Source: Sphingobacterium litopenaei (lineage in GTDB: Bacteria > Bacteroidota > Bacteroidia > Sphingobacteriales > Sphingobacteriaceae). From it: a stretch of DNA of 38,477 nt. The stretch lies in assembly GCF_014692495.1 (NCBI RefSeq), contig NZ_JACOIJ010000032.1, forward strand, positions 1-38,477, written 5' to 3'. The position numbers and the translations under genes were made by a program. Numbering within the stretch: position 1 is the stretch's first letter; every line of letters begins with the position of its first letter. Positions 16,319 through 23,044 of this stretch are shown here, piece by piece. The notes under the pieces are model-generated. The model searched no databases, had not been told where the DNA came from, and saw only the letters and a list, made by a program, of their open reading frames with translations.

Positions 16319-18019
16319 TTACACCTTGAACAATTTATCGCTTTGAGAAAGAGATAAAATTTCGTATTTGCTTACATCAATATTAGCAGGAATTTTATCT
16401 CTCAAAATAGGTACTATATATTGTCCATTAAGATTTTCGGCAACTTCAACCAAAGTATTTAATTGGTTATCGTGTATATTTTCTAATTGGTCGTGAAGAA
16501 TAAAATGTAAACATTTTATATCCAAATCATCGGCAAATTGAATATACGCAAAATCGAAAGCAGCAATTTGCCCCTTTTTCTTTCCTGTACTTGGATTTCC
16601 CTCTATGTTGGTTACATTTAGGTCGTAACCTGCATTTGTTTGTGTAGGTGTAAGGATATAATTCTCATCATAAAGTATTTCAGACATTTTTGTAAAATAC
16701 TTATTAAATTGAGTAACCCTGTTTTTTATCAAATCATCATTTGAAGTTATTTCTTCATTGATAAGTTGTAAATCACCTTCAATCCTTTTAATATTTTCAT
16801 CAGAAGCCTCCCAAAGACGTCTTTGTTCCTCTAAATTCCCCTTACGTTCGTATTGTTTATTCAACTCGCCAACGATAATTTCCAAATCTTCCGCTACTCC
16901 CGTTTTTTGTAATTTAGCTGTTAAATCATCTTCTTGTTTGCGGTAACGCAATAATTCAGCATTCAGCGATTTTATTTTTTTTTCTAATTCAGGTAATTCG
17001 TTTGTTATGTATTTGATTTTTTCCGAAATCAAATCATTGTGAAACTTCAAAGTTTCTTCAAAAGAAACCTGAATATTTGCAATTAAAGCATTAGCGCGAT
17101 TATATAAATTTCTTATCTGCTCTGTATCAACATTGGTATATTCCTTTTCTAAATCAGTCTTGCTCTCAATAATCAAATCTTTTCTTGTTTCCAATCGGCT
17201 GATTTCAGCAGAAACACGGTTTAGGGCAAATTTAACTTGGTTAAGCTGCTCAATCTCTGCATTAAAATTCTCATTCAGATTGAAAGTACTTTTTTGCTTT
17301 TCAAGTTCCTCTATTTTGCCATTATGAAAAGCTAATTTTTGCTCAATTAAAGCAAGTTCACCGTCCTTTTGTAATCTTCTTCTGAAACTAATCTCTCTTT
17401 TTTGTTCATCTCTTAATTTATTCTTTTCAGCAGATTTATCGGTATTTACACCCAACCAAAACAAAAAAAGTGCTTCGTACTCTTCTTTCTTTACAAAACT
17501 ACCAAGTACACGAACGATTTTATCCATTCGGTCTTTATCTATACGGATATTTTTGGATATAATCTGTCTAAAAGTGGGTTTATCTACCTTTGTTTTAAAG
17601 ATGAGTTTTTTTAATTCAGTATCAAATTTCTTATCATCGGTATAATTCTCGCCATTGATTTTTTGAACTTTTTTAGTACGTTTCAAGAAATTACGTTCAA
17701 TGATGATGCTTTCAGAATTATCATCATTAAGGTCTTCAACTAACTCAATCGTTATTAAAACTTCATTGTCAATCAAGAAGTTTTCAATAGTCGTATTAGG
17801 TTGATTAGAAAATTCAGTGTCTTTATATATGCTTTCTCCTTTAGAACCCAAACAATAATCAATTAACCTTAATACAGTGGTTTTACCGACATTATTTCCT
17901 GTTGTTTGTTGGTTTTGAATTTCGGGAGTTTCGTCCACAATAAGGTTAAGCCCTTTTTTAAAAGAGATTTCTCGGATAACTCCAGCCTTTCCTTTTATGT
18001 TTAAACGCTTTAAAAACAT
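16319..18019 (-). CDS. ABC-3C system ATPase (DUF2326, SMC/RecN-like)
   Basis: This 566-aa ATPase is the motor or sensor of an ABC-three-component conflict system. Walker A is GNNVGKTT at residues 41-48. A long coiled-coil middle (about 200-440) carries many Glu/Lys heptads. The C-terminal DUF2326 region has a signature STGKKKGQ at 477-484 and a Walker-B-like strand HFILHDQ at 505-511. It is the last gene of a three-gene leftward operon and overlaps the middle component by 10 bp. Known family data place DUF2326 ATPases in ABC-3C systems predicted to act on nucleic acid of invaders. Confidence 0.85.
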   Translation of the reverse strand: MFLKRLNIKGKAGVIREISFKKGLNLIVDETPEIQNQQTTGNNVGKTTVLRLIDYCLGSKGESIYKDTEFSNQPNTTIENFLIDNEVLITIELVEDLNDDNSESIIIERNFLKRTKKVQKINGENYTDDKKFDTELKKLIFKTKVDKPTFRQIISKNIRIDKDRMDKIVRVLGSFVKKEEYEALFLFWLGVNTDKSAEKNKLRDEQKREISFRRRLQKDGELALIEQKLAFHNGKIEELEKQKSTFNLNENFNAEIEQLNQVKFALNRVSAEISRLETRKDLIIESKTDLEKEYTNVDTEQIRNLYNRANALIANIQVSFEETLKFHNDLISEKIKYITNELPELEKKIKSLNAELLRYRKQEDDLTAKLQKTGVAEDLEIIVGELNKQYERKGNLEEQRRLWEASDENIKRIEGDLQLINEEITSNDDLIKNRVTQFNKYFTKMSEILYDENYILTPTQTNAGYDLNVTNIEGNPSTGKKKGQIAAFDFAYIQFADDLDIKCLHFILHDQLENIHDNQLNTLVEVAENLNGQYIVPILRDKIPANIDVSKYEILSLSQSDKLFKV

Positions 18020-18243
18020 TTTACCAAAAATCCTTTTTTACCAATTTTAATAACTCCCAAAATAAACAACCAATCAAGTATTAACGAAAACAAGTTGATA
18101 GAAATATTGTGATTTTTACTTAAACTACTGTATAGCTCAAAGTAATCAAACTCTGTTTTATTTGAGTTGGTTAAAATTTCAATAGTTTTTCCACCCAAAT
18201 AATACAAATCTCGTTCAGGATTTATGTTTTTATTTACTATCAT
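18010..18243 (-). CDS. ABC-3C system middle component (MC6-like)
   Basis: This 77-aa protein has a winged-helix-like plan: NINPERDLYYLGGKTIEIL at the start and ISINLFSLILDWLFILGVIK near the end. The 'ERsLyylG..il..L' start and 'LDWLFiLG.I' ending match the small middle components annotated as ABC-3C MC6. It probably bridges the HNH protein and the ATPase. It overlaps both neighbours (14 bp upstream, 10 bp downstream), so the three proteins are made in a coupled way. Confidence 0.75.
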   Translation of the reverse strand: MIVNKNINPERDLYYLGGKTIEILTNSNKTEFDYFELYSSLSKNHNISINLFSLILDWLFILGVIKIGKKGFLVKCF

Positions 18244-19063
18244 TTTGTGGTGGTTCTTCTAAAATACTACATCTCATAAACGCATCTACCAAAATTATAT
18301 ACAAGCTAATTTCAATCGCTTCAATTGGTAAATCAGAACTTTTATTGCTACTGTTTTCAATTATTTTCCAAAGTTTTGTTTGTACACTTTCAATGATGTT
18401 ATCTGCGTTTACCTTTATTTGCTCAATATCATTATTGTATTTTCCCTTTTCTACAAGATAGGCATTTTTTATGTTGTGTAAAACAAACTCCTTTCTTGTT
18501 GAGCCTTGTTTTTCTATCTCTTCGTAAATTTTATTTAGCCGACCTTGATAAACTTTATATTCTTCAATGATAGGTCTAAATCGTATTACATTATTGTATT
18601 GGATTTTATTTTCGGGGTCAGGTGCTGACATGGGTTCGGTTACACTTTGACTATCAAAAATTTTACTTCCTAATTCGCCAATTATGATATTAAGAACAGA
18701 CGGATTTTTAGTGATAACATCTTGACCAACGAGACCTTGCAAAAACTTTGCCTCGTGCTGTCTTTTCATATCTCTTAAAACAGCTACGGTATATTTCTTA
18801 ACATCATCAGTAATTTTATGATGATTAGGACACAGTAAAATCAAATTATCGAAACTTCTTCGATAGTCATCATCAGAGTTTGGATTATATCGTTGCCCAC
18901 CTTGCTCAGCAGCTTCAATATGACAAATATTGGAAATATTAGGCTGACCATTATGGTCAAAAATAGATTGACTACAATCAGGAAACGCACATTGATTTCC
19001 AGACAATGCGTACAATTTCTTAATTGTTAATTCAGTTATTACCCTTGCTTTCCCTTTTGCCAT
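18230..19063 (-). CDS. ABC-3C system HNH-domain effector
   Basis: This 277-aa protein has an N-terminal HNH nuclease domain: Cys25-x4-Cys30, CHIEAA with His48, DNLILLCPNHH with Asn73, Cys78, His81 and His82. The Cys/His set can bind zinc and His48 is the likely metal-activating base, so the nuclease appears intact. The C-terminal half (about 130-277) is helical and would contact the middle component. As the first gene of the operon it is the predicted effector that cuts DNA when the ATPase fires. Target and trigger are unknown. Confidence 0.82.
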   Translation of the reverse strand: MAKGKARVITELTIKKLYALSGNQCAFPDCSQSIFDHNGQPNISNICHIEAAEQGGQRYNPNSDDDYRRSFDNLILLCPNHHKITDDVKKYTVAVLRDMKRQHEAKFLQGLVGQDVITKNPSVLNIIIGELGSKIFDSQSVTEPMSAPDPENKIQYNNVIRFRPIIEEYKVYQGRLNKIYEEIEKQGSTRKEFVLHNIKNAYLVEKGKYNNDIEQIKVNADNIIESVQTKLWKIIENSSNKSSDLPIEAIEISLYIILVDAFMRCSILEEPPQNDSK

Positions 19064-19163
19064 TTACTAATATAAAGTTGCTTTATTTTAGAGTATTTTA
19101 CACCAAATACCGACACAAAACTACCATAAAAATTTGAGATGAAAAAGAACGTATAACGAAAAA

Positions 19164-19179
19164 AGCACTGCCACCAACA
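19164..19179. repeat. Right inverted repeat of the ABC-3C module
   Basis: AGCACTGCCACCAACA is the inverted partner of 16202-16217. The two enclose about 3 kb containing exactly the three ABC-3C genes and their upstream region. TATAACG is also found near both edges (16309 and 19153). Confidence 0.65.
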
Positions 19180-19249
19180 AGGGTTTTGCAAAAGAGCGGG
19201 TTAAGTCTAAACTTCAACTTTTATGCTTTCTATCCGCAAAAACCATTGT

Positions 19250-19549
19250 TTATTTGCTTAAAAAGAGTAAATTAGCAAAAAAAATGGTTTTGCTAACTGT
19301 AGTACTGAACTTTAGTTCTTTCTGTTCCGCTCCTTCGCAAAGCCCCAAAAAGTTATCACTCATTTCATTAATAACTGATGGCAATACCACCAGCTCATTA
19401 TTTATCCTATCATTCACATTGAGAAACGTAGAAATAGAGCTGTATATCCTTTCTACTTCTATTGCATCCATTCTCTTAGCAAAGGCTACTTCTTCAATGG
19501 TGAAGCCGTAGCCGTCTATTAGTTCTACTATGTGGATTGAGTCGGTCAT
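19250..19549 (-). CDS. Hypothetical protein, 99 aa
   Basis: This is a small acidic protein (MTDSIHIVELIDGYGFTIEE) with a helical middle. The C-terminal end KTIFFANLLFLSK is hydrophobic and may be altered by whatever lies next to it: the ABC-3C right repeat is only 70 bp away. It is coupled to the upstream gene by a 4-base ATGA overlap. No family recognised. Confidence 0.55.
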   Translation of the reverse strand: MTDSIHIVELIDGYGFTIEEVAFAKRMDAIEVERIYSSISTFLNVNDRINNELVVLPSVINEMSDNFLGLCEGAEQKELKFSTTVSKTIFFANLLFLSK

Positions 19550-19776
19550 AATATATCCAGATAAATAGGTTTAAATTCTGCATTTATATGGGAGTGATTT
19601 TTGATTAATTCTGCAGTTCTATTTCGATCCCTGTTTGCTAAATCTTTGATTCCCCAAAACCAATGCACATAGACATCAGAAGTAATTACTCTTTGCTGAA
19701 CCTCATCCAATTGCGAAAAAAGTGCATGATTAGAAACATCACTTCGTATTTGGTCCTTTTGCTCTGTGCCTTTCAT
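19546..19776 (-). CDS. Hypothetical protein, 76 aa
   Basis: This is a small soluble protein (MKGTEQKDQIRSDVSNHALF..) with VYVHWFWGIKDLANRDR in the middle. It overlaps genes on both sides by ATGA-type junctions, which supports translation. No family recognised. Confidence 0.6.
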   Translation of the reverse strand: MKGTEQKDQIRSDVSNHALFSQLDEVQQRVITSDVYVHWFWGIKDLANRDRNRTAELIKNHSHINAEFKPIYLDIL

Positions 19777-19940
19777 AACTCTAACTTTATCTGTTTACAA
19801 GGTTTGTTTAATTCTTCTTCTTGCTTAATCGCTTCTAATTTCCTTTTTGCAAGAGCGATTTCTTCTAGCTTTTCCTCAGTTGTTAAATCAAACTCACTGA
19901 GGAATGCTATTATTTGGTTTGCTTGTTCGGTGGGGGTCAT
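19773..19940 (-). CDS. Hypothetical protein, 55 aa
   Basis: The ORF MTPTEQANQIIAFLSEFDLT continues with TEEKLEEIALAKRKLEAI and other charged helical sequence. Its TGA overlaps the next ATG (ATGA). Probably a coiled-coil phage-type accessory protein; function unknown. Confidence 0.55.
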   Translation of the reverse strand: MTPTEQANQIIAFLSEFDLTTEEKLEEIALAKRKLEAIKQEEELNKPCKQIKLEL

Positions 19941-20036
19941 GGTTTAAAATATTTCCACAAAAACTTTTTAAATATTCATTTGTTAAAATTGCCTTAACCT
20001 TGATGATATATTTTTACATCAATTAATACTTGATAT

Positions 20037-20129
20037 ATGAGAGCAACATTTAACACAATCAAAATACTTACAGTAATTATTTTGATTCTTGCATTGTCAG
20101 CAGTGTATTTGCTTTATTTGAATTTGTAG
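20037..20129 (+). CDS. Possible small membrane protein, 30 aa
   Basis: The ORF MRATFNTIKILTVIILILAL continues SAVYLLYLNL: a basic start and one hydrophobic span. It is the only rightward ORF in this leftward operon. Such peptides resemble type-I toxins or phage membrane peptides, but chance is possible. Confidence 0.3.
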   Translation: MRATFNTIKILTVIILILALSAVYLLYLNL

Positions 20130-20141
20130 TTTGATTTTCCA

Positions 20142-20228
20142 TTACTTAGTTTCTCCTTTCAGTTCAAAATTCATCCCCTCTAACTCTACTATCTGTACAG
20201 TAATGGAGGGTGGTAGGTAATTTCTCAT
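20142..20228 (-). CDS. Hypothetical peptide, 28 aa
   Basis: The ORF MRNYLPPSITVQIVELEG is joined by an ATGA overlap to the upstream 73-aa gene. The coupling is the main support; function unknown. Confidence 0.35.
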   Translation of the reverse strand: MRNYLPPSITVQIVELEGMNFELKGETK

Positions 20229-20446
20229 TCCGTAATATTTGGATTGATTAATGATTCGATTTCGTCCTCCAAGTTTTGCGCATCAGTTGTGTAGTCGTCA
20301 AACTCACTACCTATAGTGCAGTCAGGATGTACAGATATTGAGCGTCTCAGTTTGCCAATCATTGACTTAGCTTCCTTCAACATCTCCACCAGCTCTGTAT
20401 TTTTCTCTCTCAATACCATTATCTCGGTTAATAGGGTGTTTTCCAT
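20225..20446 (-). CDS. Hypothetical coiled-coil protein, 73 aa
   Basis: The N-terminal half (TEIMVLREKNTELVEMLKEA) is a clear heptad coiled coil, followed by an acidic tail. It is part of the right-end leftward operon. No family recognised. Confidence 0.6.
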   Translation of the reverse strand: MENTLLTEIMVLREKNTELVEMLKEAKSMIGKLRRSISVHPDCTIGSEFDDYTTDAQNLEDEIESLINPNITE

Positions 20447-20457
20447 CTTCTTTCTAT

Positions 20458-20685
20458 TTAAGCCCTTTTGAGCATTGATTGATACCTATGTTTTAAAATC
20501 CATTCTCGACGTATCTGTTCGTCAGAACGGCTATCTCTAGCTTTTACAGCAATTACTACCTTGCTATTAATCTGTACCATTCTGTCCTCACTTACAACAC
20601 GGCTAGCCATTACACGCTCTCCTCGTTGTAATTTTGCAATACCCTTCTCTAGGTTTGCTAATCTTTCAAATTGTGTAGGTTTCAT
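20458..20685 (-). CDS. Hypothetical basic protein, 75 aa
   Basis: This is a small, strongly basic protein (MKPTQFERLANLEKGIAKLQ; later RREWILKHRYQSMLKRA) that could bind nucleic acid. Its start overlaps the end of the 99-aa gene by 4 bp. No family recognised. Confidence 0.6.
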   Translation of the reverse strand: MKPTQFERLANLEKGIAKLQRGERVMASRVVSEDRMVQINSKVVIAVKARDSRSDEQIRREWILKHRYQSMLKRA

Positions 20686-20981
20686 GGCAGTACCTCCAAG
20701 TTAGAAATAAGTGAAACGAATTGCTTAAGCTTATCGAGAGTATCTATACGAGCAAGAAGCTCCTCACGTTTGCGTACTAGATATACCTCGCTATAATTAA
20801 CGATGCATAATTCCCCAATCTGAGTATCGATTTGATGGTAAGGCTTATTATTCCATCCCCAGCAAAAGCCCATAAAATCAAAACCGAGTTCGATAAGGCT
20901 TTCGTGAGAGAATAGGAGAGTAGATGGCGCTAATGGAGCACCAGTACTTTGGGTGTTTGTGTTTATCGTTCTTGTGTTCAT
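20682..20981 (-). CDS. Hypothetical protein, 99 aa, first gene of the right-end operon
   Basis: This soluble protein has a Thr/Ser-rich start, then LGFDFMGFCWGWNNKPYHQI, then IGELCIVNYSEVYLVRK. The aromatic core and 'yLvrkreeLla.I.tLd.Lk' end resemble small phage proteins seen widely in Bacteroidota islands, but I cannot name a family. Its promoter carries the shared 15-mer box at 20999-21013, so it is probably under the same control as int and the repressor operon. Confidence 0.65.
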   Translation of the reverse strand: MNTRTINTNTQSTGAPLAPSTLLFSHESLIELGFDFMGFCWGWNNKPYHQIDTQIGELCIVNYSEVYLVRKREELLARIDTLDKLKQFVSLISNLEVLP

Positions 20982-20998
20982 GTGATATAAGTTTAATT

Positions 20999-21016
20999 GT
21001 CAAGTCAAACAAATAT
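20999..21016 (-). promoter_or_regulatory. Right-operon promoter with shared 15-mer box
   Basis: Read leftward, ATATTTGTTTGACTTGAC lies 18 bp before the 99-aa gene start. It contains the same 15-mer as the int and repressor promoters. A 19-bp stretch (20998-21016) is identical to 12657-12675. Confidence 0.6.
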
Positions 21017-21025
21017 CACAACTAC

Positions 21026-21085
21026 TCAAAATTGATATGTTGATACAAACATAAAAACATCTATTGATATATCAAAATTGATATG
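21026..21085. repeat. Two 14-bp direct repeats upstream of the right operon
   Basis: TCAAAATTGATATG occurs at 21026-21039 and 21072-21085. Each is close to palindromic (ATATCAAAATTGATAT in the second). Possible operators or recombination accessory sites. Confidence 0.45.
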
Positions 21086-21154
21086 CAATAAAATTTAATA
21101 TTTTTTAGACATTTGTTTACAACGTCAAGTCAAGACGGGCTTTTAAAAAAAAGA

Positions 21155-21170
21155 TTTACAAATATTTTAC
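21155..21170. promoter_or_regulatory. Candidate recombinase arm site, right end
   Basis: TTTAC-N6-TTTAC has the same orientation and AAGA prefix as 9877-9892. A further TTTAC is at 21116-21120 and a partial copy of the operator box (GTCAAGTCAA) at 21124-21133. Confidence 0.4.
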
Positions 21171-21217
21171 ATCGATCGAATAGGTGACAGTATAACTATT
21201 TGATAATTAACTTTATT

Positions 21218-21251
21218 ATATGAAGAATCAGCTTTTCAAAAAGAAAAGTGT
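21218..21251 (+). repeat. attR core repeat
   Basis: Identical to 9711-9744. It supplies ATG plus codons 2-11 of the permease, so the gene body downstream remains in frame. Confidence 0.9.
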
Positions 21252-22905
21252 TGACCAAATATTACTAGATTCCGAGACCAAAGGAAGTGGATTGGCTAAA
21301 ATTTTAGGGGTTCGCGATTTAGTATCATTAGGTATTGCAGCCATTGTAGGTGCGGGAATTTTTAGTACCATCGGGTTAGCAGCTTTCAATGGTGGTCCAG
21401 CCGTATCCATGTTATTTGTCTTTGTCGCTTTTGCCTGTGTTTTCACCGCTTTATCATACGCTCAATTTGCAAGTACAGTACCTGTTTCAGGATCTGCTTA
21501 TACTTACGCGTATGTCGCATTTGGAGAATTGTTTGCTTGGATCATTGGCTGGGCGTTAGTGTTGGAATATGCGGTATCCAATATGGTTGTAGCAATTTCA
21601 TGGTCGCAGTATTTTGTATCTATGTGCGAAGGTTTTGGATTTCATATCCCCAAATGGCTGACTATGGCTCCGGGATATGCTATTGAAGCCCATGCCAAGA
21701 TGTTGGAAGTCGGTGCCGACAATTTAACAGGGATAGACAAAATTGCTTTGCAAGCCTACGAAACAGCGCCTCGTATTGGAGATATTCCTGTAGTATTTGA
21801 CTTGCCAGCCGGAATAATTACGGTATTGGTAACTTGGTTAGTATATATCGGAATTAAAGAATCTCAACGTGCCAGCAATATTATGGTCATGATCAAGATA
21901 GGGATTATTATCGCGGTAATTGTTGGGGGTATTTTCTATGTCAAACCAGAAAACTGGACGCCTTTTGCACCTAATGGATTAACAGGGGTGATGAGTGGGG
22001 TAGCAGCTGTATTCTTTGCTTTTATTGGTTTTGACTCCATCTCTACTACTGCCGAAGAGTGTAAAAATCCTCAGCGCGATTTGCCAAAAGCGATGATTTA
22101 CTGTTTGGTTATCTGTGCGGTGCTATACGTTTTAATTACTTTGGTATTAACTGGTATGGTTAATTACACGGAATTGAATGTAAAAGATCCCTTAGCGTAT
22201 GTATTTGAATATGTAGGCTTTGATCATATGGCTGGGATTATCTCTGTAACATCAGTAATTGCGATTACAAGTGCGTTATTGGTATTCCAATTAGCACAAC
22301 CACGCATTTGGATGACGATGAGCCGTGATGGTCTTTTATGGAAGAAATTTGCTACAATTCATCCAAAATACAAGACACCTTCCTTTGCAACTATTGTAAC
22401 AGGTTTTGTAGTAGCCATTCCAGCTTTATTTTTTAAGATGGATTTCTTCGTAGATTTAACTTCCGTAGGAACTTTCTTCGCGTTTATTTTAGTATGTGCT
22501 GGTGTGCTATATATGGATAAATCAGGTCTTTCTGCAAAATCTAAATTTAGAGTTCCTTATATCAACGGTAAGTATTTAGTTGGTATTGGTTTTGTGATCG
22601 GGCTAATCTTGATGTATATTTATGGACAGGATAGTCTGGCAGAATGGAAAACATTAGGTGCGGGAAAAGTGATCTTGCACAAATCATTAGTGTTGATTTT
22701 CTGGCTGACTTGGCTTACATTGAGTATTTTAGCATTTAAACACAATTTTTCGTTGTTACCTGTTATTGGGATTTTGATCAATCTTTATTTGATGTCAGAA
22801 CTTGGCGCTAGCAACTGGATCATCTTTATATTGTGGTTGATAGCAGGTTTAGTGATTTATTTCCTTTATGGTTATAAAAACTCAAAAGTGCGTACGCATG
22901 AATAG
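21220..22905 (+). CDS. APC-family amino acid permease (cationic amino acid transporter-like)
   Basis: This 561-aa inner-membrane transporter probably imports amino acids with protons. About 12-14 hydrophobic segments are visible. The family start LGVRDLVSLGIAAIVGAGIF holds the GAGIF substrate-binding loop of TM1; FFAFIGFDSISTTAEE marks TM6 with the CAT-type 'GFD.i.t.aEE' motif. Codons 1-11 come from the element's att core; the rest is chromosomal. Before insertion it began 25 bp after the AcpH-like gene. Now its upstream DNA is entirely element-derived, so its expression is likely changed. Confidence 0.92.
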   Translation: MKNQLFKKKSVDQILLDSETKGSGLAKILGVRDLVSLGIAAIVGAGIFSTIGLAAFNGGPAVSMLFVFVAFACVFTALSYAQFASTVPVSGSAYTYAYVAFGELFAWIIGWALVLEYAVSNMVVAISWSQYFVSMCEGFGFHIPKWLTMAPGYAIEAHAKMLEVGADNLTGIDKIALQAYETAPRIGDIPVVFDLPAGIITVLVTWLVYIGIKESQRASNIMVMIKIGIIIAVIVGGIFYVKPENWTPFAPNGLTGVMSGVAAVFFAFIGFDSISTTAEECKNPQRDLPKAMIYCLVICAVLYVLITLVLTGMVNYTELNVKDPLAYVFEYVGFDHMAGIISVTSVIAITSALLVFQLAQPRIWMTMSRDGLLWKKFATIHPKYKTPSFATIVTGFVVAIPALFFKMDFFVDLTSVGTFFAFILVCAGVLYMDKSGLSAKSKFRVPYINGKYLVGIGFVIGLILMYIYGQDSLAEWKTLGAGKVILHKSLVLIFWLTWLTLSILAFKHNFSLLPVIGILINLYLMSELGASNWIIFILWLIAGLVIYFLYGYKNSKVRTHE

Positions 22906-22924
22906 TGAAATATAATATATCAGA

Positions 22925-22952
22925 AAAGCCACTTCATTGAAGTGGCTTTCTT
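22925..22952. terminator. Terminator of the permease gene
   Basis: The stem AAAGCCACTTCA / TGAAGTGGCTTT is perfect and is followed by a T-rich stretch. Confidence 0.75.
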
Positions 22953-23044
22953 GTTTAATAAAGGTGTAAAAATGATGAAGGTATTTTTATTTGTTAATTT
23001 ACCCTTTTGATTTCTCACGTCTCACTTCTTATTTCTTACTTCCC

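Larger units (their letters stand above)
9711..21251. mobile_element. Integrated genomic element (about 11.5 kb) with ABC-3C defence cargo
   Basis: The element is bounded by identical 34-bp direct repeats (9711-9744 and 21218-21251) made of the first codons of the amino-acid permease gene. It encodes a tyrosine recombinase next to the left repeat, phage-type regulators (S24 repressor, XRE protein), a small HTH protein, lone small cargo genes, an ABC-3C system and a right-end operon of tiny genes. No terminase, capsid, relaxase, T4SS or replication initiator was recognised. It could be a phage satellite, a decayed prophage or an integrase-only island that depends on another element for transfer. 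The boundaries are read directly from the sequence; the classification is inference. Confidence 0.88.

Noticed and set aside
19254..19511. Rightward 85-aa ORF.
   Set aside because: It lies opposite the 99-aa leftward gene, which has an ATGA junction with its upstream neighbour; the rightward frame has no such support.
9711..21251. tRNA attachment site or CRISPR array in the element.
   Set aside because: The att core is coding sequence of the permease, no tRNA is seen at either end, and no regularly spaced repeat-spacer pattern exists anywhere in the window.
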